The translations under genes and the position numbers were made by a program. The notes under the pieces are model-generated. The model did not search any database and was not told where the DNA came from. It worked only from the letters and a program-made list of their open reading frames with translations. A DNA stretch of 64,000 nucleotides from VXPQ01 sp965117025 (GTDB lineage: Bacteria; Bacteroidota; Rhodothermia; Rhodothermales; VXPQ01), in assembly GCA_965117025.1 (NCBI GenBank), contig OZ220746.1, forward strand, positions 806,001 to 870,000, in the 5' to 3' direction. Positions 1-8,900 of this stretch are shown one piece after another. Within the stretch, counting starts at the first letter, position 1, and every line of letters starts with the position of its first letter.

Positions 1-342
1 GAACCTGATTGGGCAAAGATAGACGCCATGCACGCCGGCGTCCAGATGGCCGCTCTTGCAATAGGCGAATTGGAAGAGGTTTCAGATATGGATCGGGAGA
101 TGATGGGTAAAGCGGCCGCTATGGGCGCCAGAACCGCGAAAAAGGTTGAAAAGGCTATAGAAATAGCGGAGGCTCTACCGGAAAGCGTACCCTGGCGACA
201 AAAGGCTATCACAAAACTGGAAGACCTGTTTTGCCGAATCGAAGACGTTGCGGAGACGGTGGCGCTTGCTGCAAGTAAGGAATTCGCCGAACTCGTGGAA
301 GTTAGAGTTCAGGAGTGTCTCGATGAGGAACCGGGAAGTTAG
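1..342 (+). CDS. Hypothetical protein, 5' end outside window
   Basis: The frame is open from the first base of the window and ends at a TAG at 340-342, so the gene probably begins upstream. An in-frame ATG at 28 would give 104 residues. The product is mostly charged and alanine/glutamate-rich, with helix-forming stretches (KKVEKAIEIAEALPES, then RIEDVAETVALAASKEFAEL). No signal peptide or membrane segment is seen. I do not recognise a family. It lies at the edge of an A+T-richer patch that carries a transposase remnant, so it may belong to an acquired segment. Confidence 0.45.
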   Translation, partial: EPDWAKIDAMHAGVQMAALAIGELEEVSDMDREMMGKAAAMGARTAKKVEKAIEIAEALPESVPWRQKAITKLEDLFCRIEDVAETVALAASKEFAELVEVRVQECLDEEPGS

Positions 343-470
343 ACAACACCCAAAATTCAGTTCCGAACTTAGAATCGTCCCGGCTGAGCCAGTTTGGTAT
401 TTATCCGACAGTTCGCCCAAAACGAGGGCGTACGCCACCTATTATGCAGATAATGCAACGAGGAAGTTGA

Positions 471-656
471 CTATTTTTTCCCGTTTCCCCCTTTTCTACC
501 GCTGCTTCCCTGATTAGGCGGATTCGGTGGAGGAGACTGTACTGTGTTTCCTGGGCGATACCCTTCGGTAATAGGTTTGGGCCGATAACCTCTCGTCACT
601 TCCCTTGTTACATGCCTTTGAGATTGCGACCCAGGTCTATCTTTCTGAGATTTCAT
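471..656 (-). CDS. Small GYRP-repeat protein, 61 aa
   Basis: The start codon lies inside the last codons of the DUF6338-type gene (20-bp overlap), which suggests translational coupling. The product is basic and proline/glycine-rich, with no membrane segment. It carries two copies of a GYRP motif (RGYRPKPITEGYRPG), then a run of prolines (SPPPNPPNQG) and a lysine/glycine tail (RKGGNGKK). Such sequences are probably disordered. From memory, short GYxP proteins sit next to DUF6338 genes in other bacteria, but this could not be checked here. The function is unknown. The ORF is short, but the overlap and the internal repeat argue that it is real. Confidence 0.5.
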   Translation of the reverse strand: MKSQKDRPGSQSQRHVTREVTRGYRPKPITEGYRPGNTVQSPPPNPPNQGSSGRKGGNGKK

Positions 657-1341
657 CGGATGTCGTTTCCTCTTTTCGTTGCCAAAACTCGATGGTTTTC
701 ACCTCGCCTCCGGTAATCAAGACGCTCTTTCCAGGTATAAGTTCCCATTTATTATCATCGTCCAAGTTATAAATATACTCAATGTAAATGTCTCTTTCTT
801 TCGACTCAGATGAGAAAAAAGATTGAGAGTCACAATAGCCTGCGTATTCTGTACCATCCTTCAACGTTACTAAAACCCATTGTTCTTTCATAGTAGAAAA
901 CTTCCAATCCCAAGCAGTAGATACAGGGTGAACCGGATTAATTCTACAACGCCTCAATAAGGTATAAATCCATTCTTCTTGTATGTTCAATCCTAATAAA
1001 AGGCCCAAGATTCCAGGAATCGTCAATACGAATATCGCAAATATAACAATAACATCTCTTTTATTTGTTTGAGTCCATTGAAACAACTCTTCCATGGAAG
1101 TCAGTTCTATTATATCTGGAAATATCATAAAAAATAATGGCAAAAGCAAAGTATGATAAATCATTGATATTACAAAATAATACAGTATGGCCTCTGAATT
1201 CGTAGGAGCACGATTTTTAATAAACTGTGCCCGAATAAATGAAATGATTAAGCCGGGAACGATGAAAATAAAACAAAGGGGACATTTTCTATTTTCAGGA
1301 AATCCAGCATATTGCCAAGGCTTACGGTGAAATGTGTACAA
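637..1341 (-). CDS. DUF6338-like membrane protein
   Basis: This is a 234-residue protein with hydrophobic segments at about residues 23-38, 52-74 and 94-117, followed by a soluble C-terminal half. The C-terminal half fits the DUF6338 pattern as I remember it: a strand pair around WVLVTLKDGTEYAGY, an aromatic/acidic stretch (RDIYIEYIYNL), and a closing segment with PGKSVLITGGEVKTIEF. The function of the family is not established. The gene is much more A+T-rich than its surroundings and has many AAA, AAT and TTT codons, which suggests horizontal acquisition. It overlaps the following small GYRP-repeat gene by 20 bp, so the two probably act together. Confidence 0.6.
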   Translation of the reverse strand: MYTFHRKPWQYAGFPENRKCPLCFIFIVPGLIISFIRAQFIKNRAPTNSEAILYYFVISMIYHTLLLPLFFMIFPDIIELTSMEELFQWTQTNKRDVIVIFAIFVLTIPGILGLLLGLNIQEEWIYTLLRRCRINPVHPVSTAWDWKFSTMKEQWVLVTLKDGTEYAGYCDSQSFFSSESKERDIYIEYIYNLDDDNKWELIPGKSVLITGGEVKTIEFWQRKEETTSDEISER

Positions 1342-1343
1342 AT

Positions 1344-1613
1344 TCAGTAATTACCCGACGCCTGGGGCTCCGGCTTGTTCTTGGCTTTCTCTTCGCCCGA
1401 CTGAAACGACGGGTGGCAGTTTCTTTTGTCCAGGAACTTCGTGCAGGCCTGGGTCAGTGCTCGGCCCTTCACGCGGTAGCCTTGGGAACTACGCTCAAGG
1501 TTGTAGTACGCAAGATACGCGTCAAGGTCCCGTTGAATCTCAGAAATACTCCGAAAAATGGGCGTTTTTTTCGCGCTTTTAAGTGTACTGCCACGATCCG
1601 CCTTCCGCACCAC
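1344..1613 (-). pseudogene. IS481-like transposase C-terminal remnant
   Basis: The reading frame encodes about 70 residues that resemble the end of IS481/IS3-type DDE transposases: SISEIQRDLDAYLAYYNLER followed by SSQGYRVKGRALTQAC. The YN.ER..QGYR signature comes just after the catalytic glutamate region in these enzymes. No N-terminal helix-turn-helix or DDE catalytic core is found upstream (toward 1723), so this is only a fragment. It marks a past insertion at the boundary between the A+T-rich patch and the G+C-rich catabolic locus. Confidence 0.7.
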
Positions 1614-1723
1614 CAGAATACCCCACCGGAACGACCGGCAGCGGTTCCATAATCACCAAAACCTCCACACCCAACCCATACCGAAATAATAATCGGTCTC
1701 GATGTCGCTGCCCCACCGGTAGT

Positions 1724-2914
1724 TCACGCCGCTTCCAGCGCCACCGCCGTACCCCCTCCCATCCCGTGGCAGATGGCGGCCACCCCCGTCCGTTCGCCGC
1801 GCCGGCGCAGGGCGTGAACGAGCGTGGTCACGATACGCGCGCCGGAAGCCCCGATGGGATGGCCGAGCGCCACGGCCCCGCCCTGCGCGTTGATCCGCTC
1901 CATGGGGATATCCAGCATCCGGCCAAAAAGCAGGTTGTTGAGCGCGAACGCCTCGTTGTTTTCGAACAGATCCACCTCCTCAACCTGCATCCCCGACTTT
2001 TCGAACACCTGTCGCACGGCAGGAACGGGCGCCTCGGGGAACCGCCACGATACGCCGGCCGACCAGGCCGAATCGATCCATCGGGCCATGGGCGCGAGCC
2101 CGTGCGCGGTAACGGCCTCGCCCGAAGCGATCACCAGCGCCGCCGCGCCGTCGCTGATCTGGCTGCTGTTGCCCGCCGTAAACACCCCGTCCTTCCGGAA
2201 CGCCGGGCGCAGCGCAGCAAGTTTCTCCACCGACGTATCCGGGCGAATGCCCTCGTCCGCATCCACGACGACGGGCTTTCCTTTGACGAGGCGCTCCACG
2301 GGAACGATCTCGTCCGCAAAGAACCCCTGCTCGCGGGCTTCCGCAGCGCGCCGGTGCGAAAGCACGGCCATTTCGTCCAGTTCCCGGCGCGCGACGCCGT
2401 GCTCCGCCGCAAGCCGTTCCGCCTGCTCGCCCATCGCCTCCCCGCTCAGAGGATCCGTCAGGCCGTCTCGGAGCATCAGATCCACCATCGGTTCGCCCCC
2501 GCCGGGCAGCAGACCGTAGCCCCAGCGCGCGCGGGACGACAGGAAAAACCCCGCTCCGGACATCGACTCGACGCCGCCGCACAACGCGATATCCGCCTCG
2601 CCCGCCCGGATGAAGGCCGCCGCCGTCATCAGGCTCATCATGCCGGAAGAACATACCATATCGACGGCGAACCCGTCCACAGCGTCCGGAATGCCGGCCT
2701 GCGCGGCCGCCTGGCGCGGAATGAGTTGCCCGTGCCCGGCCCGCAGCACGTTCCCGAACGCATAGAAATCCAGCGCCTCCCCGGGGACCTGCGCCCGCTC
2801 GAGCGCAGCCCGCATCGCATGCGCGGCCAGATCGGCCGGAGAAAGATCTTTCAGCGCCCCGCCGAAACGTCCGATGGGCGTCCGGGCGGCGGAAACGACA
2901 TACACGTCACGCAT
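1724..2914 (-). CDS. Acetyl-CoA acetyltransferase (thiolase)
   Basis: This 396-residue cytoplasmic thiolase either condenses two acetyl-CoA to acetoacetyl-CoA or cleaves a 3-ketoacyl-CoA. All catalytic landmarks are present: the nucleophilic Cys88 in VDMVCSSGMMS, the GGVESMS motif, NEAFA, His352 in GHPIGASGAR, and Cys382 in CHGMGGGTAVALE. The length is normal for the family. The start at 2914 begins MRDVYVVSAARTPIG, the typical thiolase N terminus. The gene begins 6 bp after the stop of the DUF2231-cytochrome gene, so it is probably the last gene of the long minus-strand catabolic operon. Sequence alone does not separate a biosynthetic from a degradative role. Confidence 0.9.
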   Translation of the reverse strand: MRDVYVVSAARTPIGRFGGALKDLSPADLAAHAMRAALERAQVPGEALDFYAFGNVLRAGHGQLIPRQAAAQAGIPDAVDGFAVDMVCSSGMMSLMTAAAFIRAGEADIALCGGVESMSGAGFFLSSRARWGYGLLPGGGEPMVDLMLRDGLTDPLSGEAMGEQAERLAAEHGVARRELDEMAVLSHRRAAEAREQGFFADEIVPVERLVKGKPVVVDADEGIRPDTSVEKLAALRPAFRKDGVFTAGNSSQISDGAAALVIASGEAVTAHGLAPMARWIDSAWSAGVSWRFPEAPVPAVRQVFEKSGMQVEEVDLFENNEAFALNNLLFGRMLDIPMERINAQGGAVALGHPIGASGARIVTTLVHALRRRGERTGVAAICHGMGGGTAVALEAA

Positions 2915-2920
2915 ACTTCG

Positions 2921-4435
2921 TCACTGTACGCTTGTAGTGTCATCATCCACGGAAGGTAACGTCAGGCCCAGGTTTATTTCCGCATCGGGCAGGGCCTGTT
3001 GTAATTCTTCGACGCCCTCGGGCGTCACGTCGGTTTCCCACAGATAGAGCGAACGCAGCGAGGGCAGCGCGCTCAAGTGCTGCAAGCCGCTGTCGCTGAC
3101 GCTGGTGTCGTAGAGATTCAGATATTCAAGATATTGCAGCTCCGACAGATGGGCGAGCGCCTCGTCCGAGACGGAGGTGCTTTCCAGACGCAGGCGGGTC
3201 AGGTGGGGCAGCTCGGCCAGGACCGCCAGCGCGGAATCCGCGACCTCCGTACGCCCCAGATGCAGCCAGGCCACCTGGGAGGCGATAAGGCGCAGGGCTG
3301 CGGTCTGCTCGGCGTTCAGGCAGTCGCTCGCCGAAGCGCACCGAACCTGCAGGAAAGGCTCGTTTTCCCCGAGGGAGGTTACCGCCAGAAGGGTGGCCCG
3401 CACCGCCTGAATAGCGGTCGAATCCGCAGGAGCTACCTCCAGAGCGAATATCCCCGTCCTGTGTTCGGGCAGATCGAGCCCGGCGAAAATTTGCTCCACA
3501 AGAGGAGACGGCGCAGCCTCGGAAACCTTCTGATCGAACGAGGCGCCCTCGTCGATCCACCACCGGATCAGCGTCGCCTCGGGCGCGGTGAGCGGGACCT
3601 TGCCTTCGGGCGGCATATGATCCGCATGATCGGGAGGAAGCAGAATCCGCCGCATGATTTCGCTTTCGGAGGCGAGCCCTGCGACAACTACGGGGCCGTC
3701 CTCTCCCCCTTCCTCGATGCCTTCCGGGGTATCCAGGGCGAGTCCGCCCCGCGGCTGATCCGCATTATGACAACTGATGCACCGGCTGTCCAGAATGGGC
3801 TGGACAAGATCGGAATAGATACCCGCGTCCGCCGTAGCGGCCATACGGGTAGCCCAGTCCTGCGAAGGCAGGCCCAGACCCAGCGCGCTTCTGAATACCT
3901 GGGGCATGTAGCGCGTCAGATACCCGGGGCCGCGGGTCAGCGTGCTGCCCAGGTGCCCGCCGATCAGCAGGAAACTGCACAGGACAACCAGCACACCGGC
4001 GTACACGCGGTAGAGAATCGATCCGGGCGGCCCGTCCAGCAGGCGGACCCCATAGGCTATAAAGGAGAGAATCGCGATCCCGATCCCCAGCCGCTTGTGC
4101 AGGGAAAGCGTGTCCGCTTCGTAGCCGGGAGCCATTTCGAGAAAAAGCCCGGCAAGCACCGCCGCGACGGCCCCCGCAGCGCCCGCCAGCAGGAGCAGCT
4201 TGATCGTGGAGGAGAGATGTTCGAATCGGGGTTTGCGGGCCAGCACTTCCAGCAGGATGGCCAACAGAAGCAGTCCGATGGGGAAATGCACGACCATCGA
4301 ATGAAAGCGCCCGATAAACAGGGCCGCATTCGGCGGGTCGGCGGGGTTGATAAAGATCAGAAAAACTATGGCGATCGCAATGATCCCGAACGGGGCGATC
4401 CTCCAGTACGTGGACTTTTTCATCAGACGCTGCAA
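2921..4435 (-). CDS. DUF2231-cytochrome c-LRR membrane protein
   Basis: This is a 504-residue fusion. The N-terminal 165 residues hold about five membrane segments, including HSMVVHFPIGLLLLAILLEV, the hallmark of DUF2231-type membrane domains. Next comes a planctomycete-type cytochrome domain with one haem c site, CISCH (Cys219, Cys222, His223), and a later DHMPPEGKVPLT segment. From about residue 375 to 490 there are leucine-rich repeats (LTRLRLESTSVSDEALAHL and similar). Proteins of this layout occur beside DUF1501 and DUF1549/DUF1553 genes in Planctomycetes and relatives. Here the gene lies 10 bp after the DUF1501 gene. It probably passes electrons at the membrane, but no substrate is known. 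Confidence 0.8.
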   Translation of the reverse strand: MQRLMKKSTYWRIAPFGIIAIAIVFLIFINPADPPNAALFIGRFHSMVVHFPIGLLLLAILLEVLARKPRFEHLSSTIKLLLLAGAAGAVAAVLAGLFLEMAPGYEADTLSLHKRLGIGIAILSFIAYGVRLLDGPPGSILYRVYAGVLVVLCSFLLIGGHLGSTLTRGPGYLTRYMPQVFRSALGLGLPSQDWATRMAATADAGIYSDLVQPILDSRCISCHNADQPRGGLALDTPEGIEEGGEDGPVVVAGLASESEIMRRILLPPDHADHMPPEGKVPLTAPEATLIRWWIDEGASFDQKVSEAAPSPLVEQIFAGLDLPEHRTGIFALEVAPADSTAIQAVRATLLAVTSLGENEPFLQVRCASASDCLNAEQTAALRLIASQVAWLHLGRTEVADSALAVLAELPHLTRLRLESTSVSDEALAHLSELQYLEYLNLYDTSVSDSGLQHLSALPSLRSLYLWETDVTPEGVEELQQALPDAEINLGLTLPSVDDDTTSVQ

Positions 4436-4445
4436 TCGGCGTTGA

Positions 4446-5903
4446 TCATGTCAGAATATCCCGGACGACATGGCCATGCACGTCCGTCAGACGATAGCGC
4501 CGGCCCTGGTGCCGGAAGGTGAACCGTTCGTGGTCAATGCCCAGCAAGTGCAGCAGGGTCGCCTGGAAATCGTGCACATGCACCGGATCGCGCGCGATGT
4601 TGTACCCGAAATCGTCGGTCTGGCCGAACGAAAAGCCCTTCTTGACGCCGCCCCCGGCCATCCAGATGGTAAAGCATCGCGGATGGTGGTCGCGCCCGTA
4701 ATTGTCCGCCGTGAGTTTGCCCTGGGAGTAGTTGGTGCGCCCGAACTCGCCGCCCCAGATGATCAGCGTGTCGTCGAGGAGGCCGCGCTGCTTGAGGTCC
4801 AGCACCAGGGCTGCCGAGGGTTGATCCGTGTCTTTGGCCAGCACGCTGATTTCGCGGGGAAGGTTGACGTGCTGGTCCCACCCCTGGTGGTAGAGCTGGA
4901 TAAAGCGCACGTCGCGCTCGGCCAGGCGGCGCGCCAGCAGGCAGTTGGCTGCAAACGTTCCGGGTATGCGGGCCGCTTCGCCGTAGAGATCGAACACATG
5001 ATCGGGCTCCCCGGAGACATCCATCGTGACGGGCACCGAAGTCTGCATCCGGTAGGCCATCTCGTACTGGGCGATCCGCGAGTTGATTTCCGGGTCCATC
5101 ACGCGTTCGTGCTGGCGCTGGTGCAATTCGCGTAGATAGTCGAGCATGCGGCGCCGGGAGGTATGCTTCAATCCGGGAGGATTGTTCAGGTACAACACCG
5201 GGTCCTTGCCAGACCGGAACTGCACGCCCTGATGCAGCGAAGGCAGAAAACCGTTTCCCCAGAGACGGGAATACAGGGGCTGGTCGAAATCGTTGCTGCG
5301 CGAAAGCAACACGCAGAAAGTAGGCAGGTTGTCGTTTTCGGACCCGAGGCCGTAGCTCAGCCAGGAGCCGATGGACGGGCGGCCTGTCTGCTGGGACCCT
5401 GTCTGGAAAAACGTGATGGCGGGGTCGTGGTTGATGGCCTCCGTATACATCGAGTTGATGAAACAGAGTTCGTCGACGATCTCCGCGGTGTACGGCAGCA
5501 GCTCGCTGATCATGCGGCCGCTTTTGCCATGGGAAGAAAAACTGAAATGCGAGCCTGCGAGGGGGAAAGATTTCTGATGGGCCGTCATGCCGGTAAGGCG
5601 CTGCCCCTTGCGCACCGACTCGGGAAGTTGCTCGCCATTCATCCGGGCCAATGTCGGCTTGTAATCGAACAGGTCGAGATGGGAAGGGCCTCCGCTCTGA
5701 AACAGGTAGATGATCCGCCGGACCCTGGGCGTGAAGTGGGGTTTGGCCAGAATGCCGCCCATGGGATCATCCGGGGCGGGGCCTGCCAGTGCAGACAAGG
5801 GGTTCAGCATGGTCGCCAGCGCGGCCGAACCGATGCCCAGGCTCGTGCGGGACAGAAAATGCCGCCGCGTGCAGTTGTATTTCAGGTCGCAAAGTTCATC
5901 CAT
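4446..5903 (-). CDS. DUF1501 protein with Tat signal
   Basis: This 485-residue exported protein has an N-terminal twin-arginine signal (TRRHFLSRTSLGIGSAAL). The body matches the DUF1501 family, whose fold is related to alkaline phosphatases and sulfatases. Visible motifs are YLFQSGGPSHLDLFDYKP, QGWDQHVNL, WGGEFGRT, and GRDHHPRCFTIWMAGGGVKKG, which hold candidate metal ligands. The biochemical function is not established. The gene sits 40 bp downstream of the LamG-bearing DUF1549/DUF1553 gene and 10 bp upstream of the DUF2231-cytochrome gene. DUF1501 and DUF1549/DUF1553 proteins are a standard gene pair, so they probably work together in the periplasm. Confidence 0.9.
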   Translation of the reverse strand: MDELCDLKYNCTRRHFLSRTSLGIGSAALATMLNPLSALAGPAPDDPMGGILAKPHFTPRVRRIIYLFQSGGPSHLDLFDYKPTLARMNGEQLPESVRKGQRLTGMTAHQKSFPLAGSHFSFSSHGKSGRMISELLPYTAEIVDELCFINSMYTEAINHDPAITFFQTGSQQTGRPSIGSWLSYGLGSENDNLPTFCVLLSRSNDFDQPLYSRLWGNGFLPSLHQGVQFRSGKDPVLYLNNPPGLKHTSRRRMLDYLRELHQRQHERVMDPEINSRIAQYEMAYRMQTSVPVTMDVSGEPDHVFDLYGEAARIPGTFAANCLLARRLAERDVRFIQLYHQGWDQHVNLPREISVLAKDTDQPSAALVLDLKQRGLLDDTLIIWGGEFGRTNYSQGKLTADNYGRDHHPRCFTIWMAGGGVKKGFSFGQTDDFGYNIARDPVHVHDFQATLLHLLGIDHERFTFRHQGRRYRLTDVHGHVVRDILT

Positions 5904-5943
5904 GGCAACAGGGGAAGTAACGGTCGCGGGGACCGACCGTCAG

Positions 5944-8900
5944 TCAGCGTTTGATTACGGCCTCGTCGAAATTCATCATGGTGTTGGCGACCACCGTCAG
6001 GGCGGCCAGTTGCGCCGGATCGAAGCGTTCGTCGCGGGGATATTCGCCGACGCTCAGCAGATCGAGCGCGCTCCCGCGGTCCGCTTCAAAAGCGCTCAAC
6101 TCCTCTTCATACAGCCCGGCGAGCAACTCCACTTCCTCATCGTCGGGCAGGCGGCTGGTGAGGAGGCGATAGCCCAGGGCAATCTGCGCTCGCGCGCCGC
6201 CCTGTTCTTCGCGCAGCAGCCGTTCGGCCAGGAGGCGGGAAGCCTCGACATACTGGGGGTCGTTCAGCAGCACCAGCGCCTGCAGGGGCGTGCTCGTGCT
6301 TTGCCGGCGAACGGTGCAGATGTTGCGCTCCGACGTATCGAAACTCATCATCGACGGCGGGGGCGTGGTGCGCTTCCAGATCGTGTACATGCTGCGCCGG
6401 TAGAGATTATCCCCCTCATCCTGCTTGTATTCCGTCGCATTGCGCGTGGCCAACTCTTTCCACAGCCCCTCCGGCTGGTAGGGTTTGACGGGAGGCCCCC
6501 CGATGTCATCCACGAGCAGGCCGCTTGCCGCCAGGGCATGATCCCGGATCATCTCGGCGGGCATTCGGTAGCTGGGGCCTCGCGCCAGCAGCGTATTGTC
6601 CGGGTCCTTTTCGAGAAGATCCGGACCGGCTATGGAGCTCTGACGATACGCAGCGGAGGTGACGATCAGTTTTTGCAGGGCCTTGACGTCCCAGTCCATG
6701 TCCACGAACGTGGTGGCGAGCCAGTCGAGCAGTTCGGGATGGGTGGGCAGCGCGCCCTGGCTGCCGAAATCGTCGGGAGTAGACACCAGGCCGTTCCCGA
6801 AATACATCTGCCAGTACCGGTTCACGGTCACCCGCGCGAACAGGGGATGATCCGGGTCGGTCAGCCATTCGGCAAGCCCCCTGCGGTTTGGAGGAAGGTC
6901 TTCCGCAAACGCCATGATGGAGACCGGCGTGGCGCGCTCCACGGGCTGCGTAGGCGCGTCGTACTGCCCGCGGTCCAGGATGTACGTGGGACGCGGCTTC
7001 CGCATATCCCGCATCACCATGACTTCGGGCAGCAGAGACACGATCTCGTTTTCTTCCCCCCGTACCTCGGTCAACGCGGCGAAATCCTCCGCATACTGCG
7101 GCGACACGGTGGTGACATAGTAATCGCGGAGGGCTGCGCGCCGGTCGTCGGCATGGGTTGCCGCAGGCGTATCCGCCATGCCGCCCGGCAGGTCCATCGA
7201 GCCGTTCACCGCCGCCACCTCCAGGGCCGTCAGACGCCGGTCGTAGACGCGGAACTCATCGACCGCCACGCTGTCGAGCCGGGGCGCGGCAGGCCCCAGA
7301 TAGCCTATGCGCAAGTTGCCTGCCGAAACCGGATCGGTCGGCTTCCCGGTGGTGGGATCGATGGTGAAAAGGGTGCTTTGCTTCAGGTTGTCCACCTCGA
7401 CTTCGGAAGCCATGCGCTCACCATTCAGGTAGAGCGCAAGACCTCGCGCGCGGCTGGACCCGTCGTACGTCATCACGATATGGTTCCACCCGTCCGCGGA
7501 AACCGTGTCAAGAGATTTGATCTGAATAGCATTATCAGGGAATACGCGGTTGACGCTGGCCGAGATCGTGCCGTCTTCCTCCAGCACGCAGAGATAGCCC
7601 TGGCGTCCGTTAAAGAGCCCCGCCGTCTTGGTAAAGAGCGGTCCTGACACGTTTTCCCCGACGACCCTGAACCACAGGCTGACGCTGAAGGGCTCGTTGC
7701 GCTCGAAGTAGTAGCGGTTCGGTCCCATGTCAAGGAAGCCGTCGCCCTGCAGCACCAGGGCCGAATCGAAGCGGCCCGGCTCGGATACGGGCAGTTTGTC
7801 TATATCCCCCCAAAAATAGCCGGGGCTATCCGGATCGAGCCGGTTTTCCAGATGGAAAGTCTCGTCTCCGTTGTCATTTACTTTTTTCTCGAAGCGATCG
7901 AGCGGGTAGTAGCCCACGAGTCCCTGGGGCGTGACCTGCTGCTGACCGGACTCGAAATCGGCCAGCCAGCGTTCGAAGCCTTCGTCGAAAACCGGATTGT
8001 CTATGGCTGTTTTTTCTTCATAGGCCGCGATCTCGGCACGCAGCGGGGCGAGCTTTTCCTTCGCCTCTTCGTCCTCCAGTATCACGGTAGGACTCGCCAC
8101 GCCGGAATACGGAGAGGCGCCGGATTCGTTTACGCTGTTGAAAAAGTCGAACAGCTGGTAATACTCCCGTTGGCTGATGGGATCGAATTTATGGTCGTGG
8201 CACCGCGCGCATTCCATGGTCATTCCCAGGAACGCCGTGCCGAACGTGTTGGTGCGGTCGGCCACGTATTCGACGCGATACTCTTCGAGGACGATGCCGC
8301 CTTCCTGACTCTGCAAGTGGTTGCGGTTGAAACCGGTGGCCAGACGCTGCTCGACGGTCGGATCCGGCAGCATATCTCCTGCAAGTTGCCAGGTCACGAA
8401 GTCATCGAACGCCAGGTTCTTGTTGAAGGCCTCGATGACCCAGTCCCGCCAGGGCCACATACTCCGCAGGCCGTCGTCCTGAAAACCGTGACTGTCGGCA
8501 TAACGGGCCACATCCAGCCATTCCGTGGCCATGCGTTCGCCATAAGCCGGCGAAGCCAGCAGGCGGTCCACCACTTTTTCGTAGGCGTTCTCGCCAGGGT
8601 CGGTCAGAAAAGCATTGATGTCGTCGATGGTGGGAGGCAATCCGGTCAGATCGAAGGTGACGCGGCGAATCAGGGTTTCCTTCGCAGCCTCCTCCGAGGG
8701 GCTCAACCCCTCCCGTTCCAGACGGTCGAGAATAAAATAATCGATGCCGTTACGGGGCCAGGACGGGTCGTCGATCTCCGGCAGTTCGGGCTGGACGGGC
8801 GGGATGAACGACCAGTGCGGTTTGTATTCGGCGCCTTGTTCGATCCATTTGAAGATCATGGCGGCTTCTTCCGGCGTGACATGCAGGTTGGACTCCGCCG

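Noticed and set aside
248..517. Possible second ORF overlapping the partial gene at the left edge (ATG at 323 gives 64 aa)
   Set aside because: It overlaps the end of the first ORF by about 20 bp like a coupled gene, but the product matches nothing and also overlaps the GYRP-repeat gene end. Support is too weak to call.
1583..2959. 458-codon open frame on the plus strand over the thiolase gene
   Set aside because: It is the antisense of the thiolase, is arginine/histidine/proline-rich without any family pattern, and arises from the high G+C third-position bias.
3077..4522. 481-codon plus-strand frame over the DUF2231-cytochrome gene
   Set aside because: It is a shadow of the minus-strand gene, with Gln/Arg-rich sequence lacking domains or a signal peptide.
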